Both the position numbers and the translations under genes were made by a program. The notes under the pieces are model-generated. The model worked only from the letters and a program-made list of their open reading frames with translations, did no database searches and had not been told where the DNA came from. Shown in pieces: positions 37,227 through 46,992 of a stretch of 64,000 nucleotides of DNA. Source of the stretch: Methylovirgula sp. 4M-Z18 (GTDB lineage: Bacteria; Pseudomonadota; Alphaproteobacteria; Rhizobiales; Beijerinckiaceae); assembly GCF_037890675.1 (NCBI RefSeq), contig NZ_CP149574.1, positions 558,001 to 622,000 on the forward strand, written 5' to 3'. The first letter of the stretch is position 1. The number at the start of each line of letters is the position of its first letter.

Positions 37227-37940
37227 ATGGCCATACCCTCACGCGCGCGTGCCAATCGCCCCCCATCCGGCGAGGAGAGCCGCCGAGCGTCCAAAGCCGA
37301 TCAGGTTTACGACGAGATCAAGGAGGCGATTCTATCCGGCACTTTCGAGCCGGGCATGGCGATTGACAAAGTGGAATTATGCAGTCGGCTGGGCATGTCG
37401 CGTTTTCCCGTCACCACGGCGATCAATCGCCTCGCTTACGAGCGCCTGGTGGTGATCGAACCGCAGCACGGTTCCTTCGTCGCCAAAATTTCCGCAGACG
37501 ATGTGCGTGAATTGCTGCTGATCCGTCGCGCGCTCGAGGCGGAAATCGCTGGCGAGGCGGCGCGGCGTCTGACGCATGAAGCGCTCGAGAAGCTCGAGCG
37601 CAACCTGCGTTATCAGGTCGCCGCCGTCGAGGCGCAGGATTATTCCGGCTTTTACGCCCTCGATGTCGAGTTTCACCGCATCATCATCGGCGGTCTCAAT
37701 CTGCTGCATTCGAGCGAGATCCTGGAAGGGTTGCGATCGCATCTCGAACGCGTGCGCCGTCTGCTGCTGCCTCTGCCCGGCCGGATGCCCGTCACCTATG
37801 CCGAGCATCGCGCCATCGTCGATGCACTCAACGCGGGCGACGCCGACAAAGCTATGGCGGCCATGCGCGACCACCTCAGCCAGACGGCCGTGATGTTCGA
37901 ATCCTATGTCAAACAAAGGCCGAGCCTGTTCTCGACCTGA
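37227..37940 (+). CDS. GntR family (FadR/FCD) transcriptional regulator
   Basis: A 237-aa regulator. The winged helix reads YDEIKEAILSGTFEPGMAIDKVELCSRLGMSRFPVTTAI, and the all-helical FCD domain carries likely metal/ligand residues in LDVEFHRIIIGG, YAEHRAIVDAL and MRDHLSQTAVM (Asp and His). Such proteins usually sense a sugar acid or related acid. It is divergent from the FAH/ALDH pair and 17 bases before the UxaA gene, so it likely controls both arms from the 37055-37226 gap. No operator was resolved. Confidence 0.9.
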   Translation: MAIPSRARANRPPSGEESRRASKADQVYDEIKEAILSGTFEPGMAIDKVELCSRLGMSRFPVTTAINRLAYERLVVIEPQHGSFVAKISADDVRELLLIRRALEAEIAGEAARRLTHEALEKLERNLRYQVAAVEAQDYSGFYALDVEFHRIIIGGLNLLHSSEILEGLRSHLERVRRLLLPLPGRMPVTYAEHRAIVDALNAGDADKAMAAMRDHLSQTAVMFESYVKQRPSLFST

Positions 37941-37957
37941 AGAGTGTTGGAGTTAAT

Positions 37958-39472
37958 ATGTCCCCCCGCATAATCCGTCTCAGTCCTGCCGACAACGTCG
38001 TCATTGCGGTCGATGTCATCGACACCGGTGCCGATGTGGCGGGAGTGAAAGCCGCGGCGCGCGTACCTAAAGGCCACAAAATGGCGACTACGCCGATCGC
38101 CAAAGGCGAGCCGGTGCTCAAGTTCGGCCAGATCATCGGCTTTGCCAGCAGCGACATCGCGCCGGGCCAGTGGGTGCATGAGCAGAATGTCGAAATGCAT
38201 GCATTCGCGCGCGATTACCGGTTTGCCGAGGATGCGCATAACGAGGTCGTTCTGCCCGTGGAGCAGCAGGCGACCTTCGAAGGTTTTCGCCGCGCCAACG
38301 GCAAGGTCGGCACGCGCAATTATGTGGCGATTCTCACCAGCGTGAATTGCTCGGCCTCGGTTGCGCGCTTCATGGCGCAGGAGATCGAGCGCTCCGGCAT
38401 CCTACGCGATTATCCCAATATTGATGGCGTCATTCCGCTCGTCCATGGCGGCGGCTGCGCGCTCGACGTGAAGGGCGAGGGCTACGAAACGCTGAAGCGC
38501 ACGCAATGGGGCTATGCCGGCAATCCGAATGTCGCCGGGGTCGTGATGGTTGGTTTGGGGTGCGAAGGTTTTCAGATCGCACGCTGGAAAGATGCCTATG
38601 GCATTCAGGAATCCGACACTTTCCGCAGTATGACGATCCAGGAGACGGGCGGCACGAAGAAGACGGTTCTCGCCGGCGTCGAGGCGCTGAAGGCCATGCT
38701 GCCGATCGCCAATCAGGCGAAGCGCGAAACGGTCCCAGCATCCGAATTGATGCTGGCATTGCAATGCGGCGGCTCCGATGGCTATTCCGGCATCACGGCC
38801 AATCCGTCGCTCGGCGCCGCCGTCGACATTCTCGTGCGCCACGGCGGCACCGCGATCCTGTCGGAGACGCCGGAAATCTATGGGGCGGAGCACCTTCTGA
38901 CTCGGCGCGCGGCGACGCGGGAAATCGGCGAGAAACTCGTCGACATGATTCACTGGTGGGAAGATTACACCAGCCGCAACAAAATGGAGATGAACAATAA
39001 TCCCTCGCCGGGCAACAAGGCCGGTGGTTTGACGACGATTTTGGAAAAATCGCTGGGCGCGGCGGCCAAGGGCGGGACGACCACGTTGCAGGGCGTCTAT
39101 CATTATGCCGAGCCGGTGACCGCCAAGGGCTTCGTCTTCATGGATACGCCCGGTTACGATCCGGTTTCGGCAACCGGCCAAGTGGCGGGCGGCGCCAATG
39201 TCCTCGCCTTCACGACAGGACGCGGTTCGGCCTATGGCTGCAAGCCGACGCCGTCGATCAAGCTTGCGACGAACAACGACACCTATCGCCGCATGACCGA
39301 TGACATGGACATCAATTGCGGCGACGTGCTCGATGGCATCAGCATTGCCGAAAAGGGCCAGGAGATTTTCGACAAAGTGCTCCGCGTCGCGTCCGGCGAA
39401 CATTCGAAATCCGAGGCGCTTGGCTACGGCGACGCGGAATTCGTGCCTTGGCAAATCGGCGCGACGATGTGA
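37958..39472 (+). CDS. UxaA family sugar-acid dehydratase (altronate/galactarate dehydratase-like)
   Basis: A 504-aa protein with an N-terminal SAF domain (LSPADNVVIAVDVIDTG ... RVPKGHKMATTPIAKGEPV) and the large UxaA/GarD domain: VPLVHGGGCALD-like segment, VMVGLGCEGFQIA, LALQCGGSDGYSGITANP, ENNPSPGNKAGG-like NNNPSPGNKAGGLTT and TTGRGSAYGCKPTPSIK. The conserved cysteines fit an iron-dependent dehydratase. Altronate, galactarate or another hexonate/pentonate could be the substrate. RBS GTTGGAG precedes the start. It would supply the 2-keto-3-deoxy acid for the FAH-fold enzymes. Confidence 0.88.
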   Translation: MSPRIIRLSPADNVVIAVDVIDTGADVAGVKAAARVPKGHKMATTPIAKGEPVLKFGQIIGFASSDIAPGQWVHEQNVEMHAFARDYRFAEDAHNEVVLPVEQQATFEGFRRANGKVGTRNYVAILTSVNCSASVARFMAQEIERSGILRDYPNIDGVIPLVHGGGCALDVKGEGYETLKRTQWGYAGNPNVAGVVMVGLGCEGFQIARWKDAYGIQESDTFRSMTIQETGGTKKTVLAGVEALKAMLPIANQAKRETVPASELMLALQCGGSDGYSGITANPSLGAAVDILVRHGGTAILSETPEIYGAEHLLTRRAATREIGEKLVDMIHWWEDYTSRNKMEMNNNPSPGNKAGGLTTILEKSLGAAAKGGTTTLQGVYHYAEPVTAKGFVFMDTPGYDPVSATGQVAGGANVLAFTTGRGSAYGCKPTPSIKLATNNDTYRRMTDDMDINCGDVLDGISIAEKGQEIFDKVLRVASGEHSKSEALGYGDAEFVPWQIGATM

Positions 39473-39502
39473 TAGCTAATCCGGTTTCAATTTAATTGCA
39501 TG

Positions 39503-39526
39503 GCGCCTCGCGTTTGCGCGGGGCGC
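39503..39526. terminator. Hairpin between the UxaA and GguC genes
   Basis: GCGCCTCGCG (39503-39512) pairs with CGCGGGGCGC (39517-39526) around TTTG, with one G-T type mismatch and no T-run. In the 166-bp gap it could weaken read-through, leaving GguC and ppc partly separate from the upstream genes. Confidence 0.3.
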
Positions 39527-39638
39527 TACATCTCAAGATGCGCAACTTGGATGAGCCTGAGTCGCGCATTGAATTTGCCGCAAGCAGGCTTGCCCGCTTG
39601 CAAGTACGGAAACTCTCGGGAGTAGAAAAGGAACGACC

Positions 39639-40625
39639 ATGCGTCTGGCGCAGATCATCGACGACAAAGGAAAACGGGCGCTGGTGGTGACCGCGCGAGG
39701 CGAGACGCGGCTCGTCAAAGGCATCCGCACGACTTACGCCTTGGCGATGGAGGCGCTCGAACTCGGCGAACCGATCCGCAAGCGCATTGCCGCGCGCGGC
39801 ATCGGCGCGCCGGTCGATTTGAAGGCCGCCTTGAAGGAAGGCCGGGTGCTGCCGCCGATCGACCATGCCGATCCGGCGCATCTTCTCGTCACCGGCACCG
39901 GGCTCACCCACCTCGGCTCTGCCGAAGGGCGCGACAAAATGCACAAAGATTTGTCAGATGCCTCCAAACTGACCGATTCGATGAAAATGTTCAAAATGGG
40001 CCTCGAAGGCGGCAAGCCGGCCAAGGGTCAAGTCGGGGTGCAGCCCGAATGGTTTTATAAGGGCGACGGCTCGACCATCACGCCGCCCGGCCATCCGCTG
40101 CTCTCTCCCAGCTTCGCCCTCGACGGCGGCGAAGAGCCTGAAATCGCTGGTCTCTATGTGGTCGGCAAGGATGGCACGCCGGCCCGCGTCGGCTTCGCGC
40201 TCGGCAACGAATTCTCCGACCACGTGACCGAGCGGCAGAACTATCTCTTTCTCGCCCATTCCAAATTGCGCGTGTCTTCTATCGGTCCCGAGGCGCTGGT
40301 CGGCGACCTGCCGCTCGACATCAAGGGAACGTCGCGCATCCGCCGCGGCCGCGAGGTGATCTGGGAAAAGCCTTTCATTTCCGGCGAGCAGAACATGTCC
40401 CATACAATCGCCAATCTGGAGGCGCATCACTTCAAATATGAGCTGTTCCGCCGCCCGGGCGACGTGCATGTCCATTATTTCGGCACGGCGACCCTATCCT
40501 TCTCCGACGGCATTTCGACCCAGCCGGGCGACGTTTTCGAGATCGAGGCTGAGCCCTTTGGCCTGCCGCTTGCTAACAAGCTCAAAGTGGTTAAGACGAA
40601 AATCCCGAGAGTAAAGGTGTTGTAA
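39639..40625 (+). CDS. GguC/AraD1-family FAH-fold protein
   Basis: A 328-aa protein of the AraD1/GguC group, which includes L-2-keto-3-deoxyarabonate dehydratase. Seen are [62 protein letters not shown] and [13 protein letters not shown], with acidic metal ligands in EPEIA and NEFSDH. It probably forms 2-oxoglutarate semialdehyde from a five-carbon keto-deoxy acid. This gives the cluster two FAH-fold dehydratases. AAAAGGA precedes the start, and the stop overlaps the ppc ATG by one base. Confidence 0.85.
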   Translation: MRLAQIIDDKGKRALVVTARGETRLVKGIRTTYALAMEALELGEPIRKRIAARGIGAPVDLKAALKEGRVLPPIDHADPAHLLVTGTGLTHLGSAEGRDKMHKDLSDASKLTDSMKMFKMGLEGGKPAKGQVGVQPEWFYKGDGSTITPPGHPLLSPSFALDGGEEPEIAGLYVVGKDGTPARVGFALGNEFSDHVTERQNYLFLAHSKLRVSSIGPEALVGDLPLDIKGTSRIRRGREVIWEKPFISGEQNMSHTIANLEAHHFKYELFRRPGDVHVHYFGTATLSFSDGISTQPGDVFEIEAEPFGLPLANKLKVVKTKIPRVKVL

Positions 40626-43417
40626 TGTCCAATCGCGTTCAGGCTGACGAAACGAACGGTGCTGCGATTCAGTCTGAAACCGATAAGGATTCGCCCTTGA
40701 AGGAAGACATCCGGCTCCTGGGCCGGATGCTCGGCGATACGGTGCGGGAACAGGAGGGCGAGGATATTTTCAACCTCGTCGAACAGATCCGCACCCTGTC
40801 GGTCCGCTTCCATCGCGCCAACGATACCCAGGCGAAGGAAGAACTTGAGGCGATCCTCGATCGCCTCACCTCGGCCCAGACGGTGCAGATCACCCGGGCC
40901 TTCAGCTATTTCTCGCATCTCGCCAATATCGCCGAAGATCAGCACCACATCCGCCGCACCCGCGCCCATGATCTGCAAGGGTCGGCGCCGCGCGACGGTA
41001 CCCTGGCCAAAGGCTTGCACCGCGCCGATGAGGCCGGCATTTCGGCCGCGACCTTGCGCGATTTCTTCAACAATGCGCTAGTGAGCCCCGTGCTTACCGC
41101 CCATCCGACCGAGGTGCGGCGCAAAAGCACGCTCACCCGCGAGCAGGCGGTTGCCGATCTCCTCGACCACCGCGAGCGCATTCGCATGACGCCGGACGAG
41201 GCGACCGAGACGCAGGACAAGCTGCGCCGCGCTATTCTCATCCTGTGGCAGACCAATCTCCTGCGCCGCACCAAGCTGACGGTGCTCGACGAAGTGGCGA
41301 ATGGTCTGTCCTATTACGATTACACATTCCTGCGGCAATTGCCGGCGCTTTACGGCGTGCTCGAAGACATGCTGAGCGCGCGCGACCCGCAGCAGAGCGA
41401 GCAGGAGATCGCTTCGTTCTTCCGATTGGGTTCCTGGATCGGCGGTGACCGCGACGGCAACCCGTTCGTGACGGCGGATGTTTTGCGCGAGGCGGCGCGG
41501 ATGCAAAGCGTCCACGCATTGAAATTCTATCTCGAACAATTGCACAAGCTGGGCGGCGAATTGTCGATTTCGAGCCGCATCGTCGAGGCTTCGCCCGAAC
41601 TGATGGCGCTGGCCGGGCGCTCGCCCGATCGCTCGATTCATCGGCGCGAAGAGCCTTACCGTCTCGCGATTTCCGGCATTTACGCGCGCCTTGCGGCGAC
41701 GGCCGCGCAGCGCGACAAATATGAGACCCCGCGTGATCCCGTCGGCGTCGCGCCGCCTTACGCGGATGTCAGCGAGTTTCTGGCCGATCTCGATGTCATT
41801 CAACAGTCGCTGCAGACGCATGGTTCGAAAATCATCTCGCTCGGCCGTCTGCGCGTGTTGCGCCGGGCCGCCAAGTGTTTCGGCTTCCATCTTGCGACCT
41901 TGGATCTGCGACAGAATTCGGATGTCCATGAACGCGTCGTGGCCGAACTTCTCGAGGAAGTCGCGCCTGGCACGCAATATCTGAAGCTGGACGAAGCCGG
42001 CCGCGTCAAACGCCTCTTGCAGGAATTGCGCTCGGCCCGGCCGCTCATTTCGCCTTTCATCACCTATTCCGAGGAAACGCAATCCGAACTCGACGTGTTC
42101 CGCGCGGCAGCGGAAGTGCGGGCGCTGCATGGCGAAAAGGTCATCGCCACTGCGATCATTTCGAAAGCCGAGAGCGTCTCCGATCTGCTCGAACTCGCCT
42201 TGCTGTTGAAGGAAGCGGGGCTCGTGACGGCCGAGGGCACGTCCGCCATCAACATGGTGCCGCTCTTCGAGACGATCGAGGATTTGCGCAATTGCACCGG
42301 CGTGATGGACAGCCTCTTTTCCATTCCCGAATACAAGAGCTACGTCACCAGTCTTGGCGGCGTGCAGGAGGTGATGCTCGGCTATTCGGACAGCAACAAG
42401 GACGGCGGCTTCGTCACGTCAGGCTGGGAGCTGTACAAGGCCGAGATCGGCCTGATCGACGTATTCCGCAAGCATGGCGTGCGGATGCGCCTGTTCCATG
42501 GCCGCGGTGGCTCGGTCGGCCGCGGCGGCGGCCCCAGCTACAACGCCATTCTCGCCCAGCCGGGCGGAGCGGTGCAGGGACAGATCCGCATCACCGAACA
42601 GGGCGAGATCATTTCCAGTAAATATTCGAACGCCGACGTCGGCCGCCGCAATCTGGAAATCCTCGCGGCGGCGACCTTGGAAGCCTCTTTGCTGCAGCCG
42701 GAGCGTCCCGCCCCGCGCGAGGAATTCCTCGGCGCGATGGAGTTCCTGTCGGAGAAGGCGTTCAAGGCCTATCGCGGCCTGGTCTACGAGACGGAAGGTT
42801 TTGAATCCTATTTCTGGTCGTCGACGGTGATCACCGAAATTGCGACGCTCAACATCGGCAGCCGTCCGGCGTCGCGCAAGAAGACGACACAGATCGAGGC
42901 TCTGCGCGCTATCCCCTGGGTCTTCTCCTGGGCCCAATGCCGCCTGATGCTGCCGGGCTGGTATGGCTTCGGTTCGGCGATCAAGGCCTGGCTCGAGGAG
43001 CGGCCGGACTACGGTTTGAGCCTGCTGCAGGCGATGTATCGCGAATGGCCGTTCTTCCGCACCCAATTGTCCAACATGGACATGGTGATGGCAAAGAGCA
43101 GCCTGGCGATTGCCTCGCGCTATGCGGCGCTGGTGACGGACGTAGAACTGCGCAACGAAATCTTCGGCCGCATCAGCGCCGAATGGCATCGCTCGGTCGA
43201 GGCGCTGAATGCGATCATGGGGCAGAGCAAGCTTCTGGAATCGAACCCGCTGCTCGCCCGCTCCATCCGCAACCGCTTCCCCTATCTCGACCCGCTCAAT
43301 CACATCCAGGTCGAACTGATGCAGCTTTATCGCCAGCACGAGCATGACGAGAAGGTGCTGACCGGTATTCAGCTCACGATCAACGGCATTTCGGCGGGGT
43401 TGCGGAATAGCGGGTGA
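40625..43417 (+). CDS. ppc: Phosphoenolpyruvate carboxylase
   Basis: A 930-aa cytoplasmic enzyme fixing bicarbonate onto PEP to give oxaloacetate. Motifs in order: [13 protein letters not shown] (catalytic His), [28 protein letters not shown], the glycine loop [14 protein letters not shown], and [12 protein letters not shown]. The C-terminus ends RNSG, a variant of the usual NTG end. The one-base TAATG overlap with the GguC gene is unusual and implies coupled expression of anaplerosis with sugar-acid breakdown. A MITE-like element follows. Confidence 0.97.
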   Translation: MSNRVQADETNGAAIQSETDKDSPLKEDIRLLGRMLGDTVREQEGEDIFNLVEQIRTLSVRFHRANDTQAKEELEAILDRLTSAQTVQITRAFSYFSHLANIAEDQHHIRRTRAHDLQGSAPRDGTLAKGLHRADEAGISAATLRDFFNNALVSPVLTAHPTEVRRKSTLTREQAVADLLDHRERIRMTPDEATETQDKLRRAILILWQTNLLRRTKLTVLDEVANGLSYYDYTFLRQLPALYGVLEDMLSARDPQQSEQEIASFFRLGSWIGGDRDGNPFVTADVLREAARMQSVHALKFYLEQLHKLGGELSISSRIVEASPELMALAGRSPDRSIHRREEPYRLAISGIYARLAATAAQRDKYETPRDPVGVAPPYADVSEFLADLDVIQQSLQTHGSKIISLGRLRVLRRAAKCFGFHLATLDLRQNSDVHERVVAELLEEVAPGTQYLKLDEAGRVKRLLQELRSARPLISPFITYSEETQSELDVFRAAAEVRALHGEKVIATAIISKAESVSDLLELALLLKEAGLVTAEGTSAINMVPLFETIEDLRNCTGVMDSLFSIPEYKSYVTSLGGVQEVMLGYSDSNKDGGFVTSGWELYKAEIGLIDVFRKHGVRMRLFHGRGGSVGRGGGPSYNAILAQPGGAVQGQIRITEQGEIISSKYSNADVGRRNLEILAAATLEASLLQPERPAPREEFLGAMEFLSEKAFKAYRGLVYETEGFESYFWSSTVITEIATLNIGSRPASRKKTTQIEALRAIPWVFSWAQCRLMLPGWYGFGSAIKAWLEERPDYGLSLLQAMYREWPFFRTQLSNMDMVMAKSSLAIASRYAALVTDVELRNEIFGRISAEWHRSVEALNAIMGQSKLLESNPLLARSIRNRFPYLDPLNHIQVELMQLYRQHEHDEKVLTGIQLTINGISAGLRNSG

Positions 43418-43487
43418 GATGATTCGACCGGGCGAACGGCTGGGACCGCGCGCTTTCAGCTCGCAAACGGCGCAGCTCCGAATTAAA

Positions 43488-43590
43488 ATTGCGATGAAGC
43501 GCACTTAATTCGCTATAGGCCCCGACCGAAGCCAAGAATTGTAGGGATGCGTGGCAATGCAATTTAGATTAAATGCACTGTCACCGTAAT
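43488..43590. mobile_element. MITE-like element, copy A (about 103 bp)
   Basis: A short non-coding element whose right end, read inward, is ATTACGGTGACAGTGCATTT; the left end ATTGCGATGAAGCGCACTTA is a decayed match, giving terminal inverted repeats. It shares GCACTTAATT, CTATAGGCC, AGAATTGT and GTCACCGTAATTC in order with copy B at 47738. It sits between the convergent ppc and lacI-type genes. Confidence 0.65.
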
Positions 43591-43643
43591 TCGCGTAATT
43601 TGCGGAATGGATGCGGGACTTTCCCGGCAGCTGAGCCACAGAC

Positions 43644-44675
43644 TTATACGCCCCCTAGATTCTCTTTGAGCAGCACCTCAATGCGCATCCTTTCCTGCAA
43701 CGCGAAAAGTTCTCTCTGGTCGACGCGTGCGCGCATGATGCGCAAAGCACTTCGGACAGCATCGCGCGGGTCCTGAGCGATGACCGCATCGAGACGATCA
43801 TCCATCAGTGCCTGCTCGGTGAAGGGCGTACGCTCGTGGGCGACCACAGTCAGGCGGTGGGCCTCGGGCCATTTCGACAGCGCTGCGAGGGGAACCCTGG
43901 CTTCCGAACTCAGCAGATAGACCGATACGATATCGGGGTTGTGTTGCAAGCTCCGGTGAATGATGAGATCGGCATGCTCTTCATCCGCGTAAGTTTCTAT
44001 CGATGGCAGACTTTGCAAATTCGGAAACTGAGTATTGATGATGCTGTCAAAACCATGACGCCTCTGAATGCTATCGAGCGCCATCATGGTCTCTGCGATG
44101 ACCATGATCTTGCCTCGCTTCTCGCCGACAAACCGGCCGATAATCTTTCCAGCAGTCGCGCCGGCCGCAAAATTATCGACGCCGACATAATCGGCGTTCT
44201 CCAGCTTTTCCTGACCGGATAGGAACTGCACGACCTTTACGCCGCGTCCGACAAGACGCACGAGCGCGTCACGCACCTGCGGCGATTCCGGCGCCATGAC
44301 GGCAATGCCATCGACCGAATCCGCATCGAGGGCGGCCAGATATTTTGCGACGACATGCGGATCGGCCATGGAGATTTGGACAATATTCACCGTCGTCGAA
44401 TCCGTACGGACTTCCTCCCTGCTGTCGCCGATCTGCTTAACGAGTTGTTGCAGATAAAGATCGCCGTGTTCGGGCAGAACGAAATTGAAGCGATAGGTCT
44501 TATTGCGCGCAAGCGCGACCGCCGCCGGATTCCGGACGAACCCTATGCGATCGATGGCCTCGAAAACTCGGCGAGCAGCCTTCTCGCTCACATTCGGTCG
44601 TCCGTTCAGCACGCGATCGACGGTTGCCAGGCTCACACCCGCGACTTCTGCCAGGTCTTTTGTGGTTGGCCGCAT
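43644..44675 (-). CDS. LacI family transcriptional regulator
   Basis: A 343-aa repressor-type protein. The LacI HTH is TTKDLAEVAGVSLATVDRVLNGRPNVS followed by the hinge. The ligand domain resembles ribose-binding proteins (LPEHGDLYLQQLVKQI, DGIAVMAPESPQVRDALV, YVGVDNFAAGATAGKIIGRFV). It is divergent from the dihydroxyacetone kinase/glycerol facilitator genes and probably controls them; the effector could be glycerol, DHA or a pentitol-like compound. The start at 44675 is directly at the HTH, as usual. Confidence 0.92.
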   Translation of the reverse strand: MRPTTKDLAEVAGVSLATVDRVLNGRPNVSEKAARRVFEAIDRIGFVRNPAAVALARNKTYRFNFVLPEHGDLYLQQLVKQIGDSREEVRTDSTTVNIVQISMADPHVVAKYLAALDADSVDGIAVMAPESPQVRDALVRLVGRGVKVVQFLSGQEKLENADYVGVDNFAAGATAGKIIGRFVGEKRGKIMVIAETMMALDSIQRRHGFDSIINTQFPNLQSLPSIETYADEEHADLIIHRSLQHNPDIVSVYLLSSEARVPLAALSKWPEAHRLTVVAHERTPFTEQALMDDRLDAVIAQDPRDAVRSALRIMRARVDQRELFALQERMRIEVLLKENLGGV

Positions 44676-45008
44676 TTAGTCGAATCTCTTCCTTCGGTTT
44701 CTCGCGCGGACCCTCTGACAAAAACCATCGAAAGGCAACAATTGAAGCGCGCACGTCAAAAATCGCCTAGATTGAGGCTCGAACATCAAAATTTGCCGTT
44801 TCGGAGAGAATATAACAAAAATAGCTTGATTTGATGTGCGCACCTCAGTACTCTTTGCGAAGTGGCGGCCCGAGTTTTGGGTGCAAAGCCACAAAAATGG
44901 TGCGGAAGGAACAGTTCCGCTCGGGAGATGTTACGCCGCGTCAATAGCCCTCAATGGGCGTTTTGAACCTTCTGATCGAAATCGGAAGTAACGGGAGGAG
45001 ATTCAGCT
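44676..45008. promoter_or_regulatory. Divergent control region with TTTGAYGT half-sites
   Basis: The 333-bp gap contains an inverted pair: GCGCGCACGTCAAA at 44747-44760 and TTTGATGTGCGCAC at 44830-44843. A third half-site ACATCAAA lies at 44783-44790. The spacing and similarity suggest operator sites for the adjacent LacI-type regulator, possibly bound at two places. Candidate only. The gap ends with GGGAGGAG before ATG 45009. Confidence 0.35.
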
Positions 45009-45167
45009 ATGAAAGATCGCCACTTCAAGTGGTTGGGCGACGTCCGCGCTCTATTGGCCAGCGCGAATAAGATCGCCGAAAAGGAATTGCCCCGCTCCGG
45101 CGTGATCGGAAATCCGATGGAGGGCGTTTCCTCAGTGTCGATATCCGCCTGGCGCGCCTGCAACTAG
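45009..45167 (+). CDS. Unrecognised 52-aa small protein heading the glycerol/DHA operon
   Basis: ATG 45009 has a strong ribosome site (GGGAGGAG, eight bases upstream) and the frame runs to TAG 45165. It encodes 52 residues beginning MKDRHFKWLGDVRALLASAN, basic near the N-terminus and ending AWRACN. The dhaKL start follows 15 bases after its stop with its own GAGGAGGGGG. No family recognised. It may be a genuine small protein, a leader peptide coupling translation to the kinase gene, or the remnant of a larger gene. Confidence 0.5.
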   Translation: MKDRHFKWLGDVRALLASANKIAEKELPRSGVIGNPMEGVSSVSISAWRACN

Positions 45168-45182
45168 CTTGAGGAGGGGGAT

Positions 45183-46802
45183 ATGGCACAGTTCATCAAC
45201 AAGAGAGAAGACGCCGTAACCGAGGCGATCGACGGCGTACTAATGACATCCGGCGGCAATCTTGCGCGTCTCGATGGCTATCCGCATATCCGTGTCGTGG
45301 TCCGGAACGACTGGGATAAATCAAAAGTGGCGATTGTGTCGGGCGGCGGATCCGGCCATGAGCCAGCCCACGTCGGTTTCGTCGGCAAAGGAATGCTGAC
45401 CGCCGCCGTTTGTGGCGACGTTTTTGCCTCGCCGAGTGTCGATGCCGTTCTGGCGGGCATTTTGGCGGTGACTGGCCCGGCCGGATGTTTGTTGGTCGTC
45501 AAGAACTACACGGGAGACCGTCTCAACTTCGGCCTTGCTGCCGAGCGCGCGCGTGCCTATGGGCTCAACGTCAGTATGGTCATCGTCGACGACGACATCG
45601 CGCTTCCCGATCAACTGCAAGCACGGGGCATTGCCGGCACTTTGTTTGTCCATAAGATCGCCGGTGCTCTTGCCGAAAAAGGCGCCGACCTTGAGACCGT
45701 CACCGCTGCCGCCAAGCGCGTCATTGCAGCTACCCGCTCCATCGGCATGTCGCTGGACACTTGCAGGGTTCCGGGGGCTCCAAAAGAACACCGCATACCG
45801 GAAGGCAAGGCTGAACTCGGTCTTGGCATTCACGGCGAGGCCGGCGCGGAGCAAGTCGACTTTGCGGGCGCTCGTTCCTCCGTCGCGTCCATGGTCGCGC
45901 GACTTGCCGCTGTCATGGGCGAAGGACCGCATGTCGCCTTGGTAAACAATCTCGGGGGGACGTCCGAGTTGGAAATGTCCATCCTCGTTCATGATCTGAT
46001 TCATTCGCCTGTTGGCCGCAACATCATGCATGTGATTGGCCCGGCGCCTTTGATGACCTCGCTCGACATGCAGGGCTTTTCGATCTCCGTCTATCCTGCG
46101 GATGGGATGGAACTGGAACTCTTGAAGGCCCCTGTGCCGATTTCCACCTGGCCCGGGGTCTCGGAGGTGCGACCGGTCATCCTGAGCTCCCTGCCGGACG
46201 GCGTGATGCCGATCACGCCGATCCCGTCCAACCACTCACCGACGCGAGAATTCCTCATCGGCTGCTGTAACGTTCTGACAACTTCGGAGCGGGAACTGAA
46301 TGCCCTCGATGCGAAGTGCGGCGACGGCGATACCGGTTCGACCCTGGCTGGGGCGGCCCGCGCCTTAACGAAGGCGATCGATCGACTGCCCTTGTCGGAT
46401 CACACGCAGTTGCTGCGCGCCATCGGTCAGGAGCTAAGCCAAACGATGGGCGGATCATCTGGTGTGCTCCTCGCGATTTTCTTCGCGGCAGCCGGAGATG
46501 GCGCGTCGAGCGGATTACCGATGCGTGAAGCCTTCAGAGCTGGGCTCGCCCGGATGCAGGAGATCGGCGGGGCCGGGATCGGCGACCGAACGATGGTGGA
46601 TGCTTTGGCGCCAGCACTCGACGCGCTCGACGAAAGCGTGACATCGGCTGCAGCAGCCGCACGTGCCGGCGCGAATTTCACGGCAACATTGTCTCGGGCG
46701 AAAGCGGGCCGTGCCGCCTACATTAGCGCGAAGCAACTTGATGGCCATATCGATCCTGGCGCCGAAGCCGTGGCGCGGATTTTCGAGCATCTCGCCGCTT
46801 AA
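45183..46802 (+). CDS. Single-chain dihydroxyacetone kinase (DhaK-DhaL fusion)
   Basis: A 539-aa ATP-dependent kinase making DHA phosphate. The DhaK half (about 1-330) has SGGGSGHEPAHVGFVGKG, VKNYTGDRLNFGLAAERA and SLDMQGFSIS, the region holding the substrate-linking His and its neighbours. The DhaL half (about 345-539) has the Mg-ATP motif LDAKCGDGDTGSTLA and GGSSGVLLAIFF. The fusion is the classical Citrobacter/eukaryote layout, not the PTS type. With the glycerol facilitator behind it, it should feed glycerol carbon into glycolysis; no glycerol dehydrogenase is in view. Confidence 0.94.
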   Translation: MAQFINKREDAVTEAIDGVLMTSGGNLARLDGYPHIRVVVRNDWDKSKVAIVSGGGSGHEPAHVGFVGKGMLTAAVCGDVFASPSVDAVLAGILAVTGPAGCLLVVKNYTGDRLNFGLAAERARAYGLNVSMVIVDDDIALPDQLQARGIAGTLFVHKIAGALAEKGADLETVTAAAKRVIAATRSIGMSLDTCRVPGAPKEHRIPEGKAELGLGIHGEAGAEQVDFAGARSSVASMVARLAAVMGEGPHVALVNNLGGTSELEMSILVHDLIHSPVGRNIMHVIGPAPLMTSLDMQGFSISVYPADGMELELLKAPVPISTWPGVSEVRPVILSSLPDGVMPITPIPSNHSPTREFLIGCCNVLTTSERELNALDAKCGDGDTGSTLAGAARALTKAIDRLPLSDHTQLLRAIGQELSQTMGGSSGVLLAIFFAAAGDGASSGLPMREAFRAGLARMQEIGGAGIGDRTMVDALAPALDALDESVTSAAAAARAGANFTATLSRAKAGRAAYISAKQLDGHIDPGAEAVARIFEHLAA

Positions 46803-46992
46803 CCAGCGCAAACCGTTGGCCGCATATCGCCGGGACGCGGCGTTCGTCTCTCGTCGGCATTCCGATGCCTTCGCTGTCGAACTCTCGTGTTCCGGAGTGG
46901 CGCGGCCAACCAGCCATTCGACCGTGTGATTTACATCATCAACAAGGCAGGCGCTCGCACGCGTGCAGCCGCCGCATAAGAGGAAAACGACC

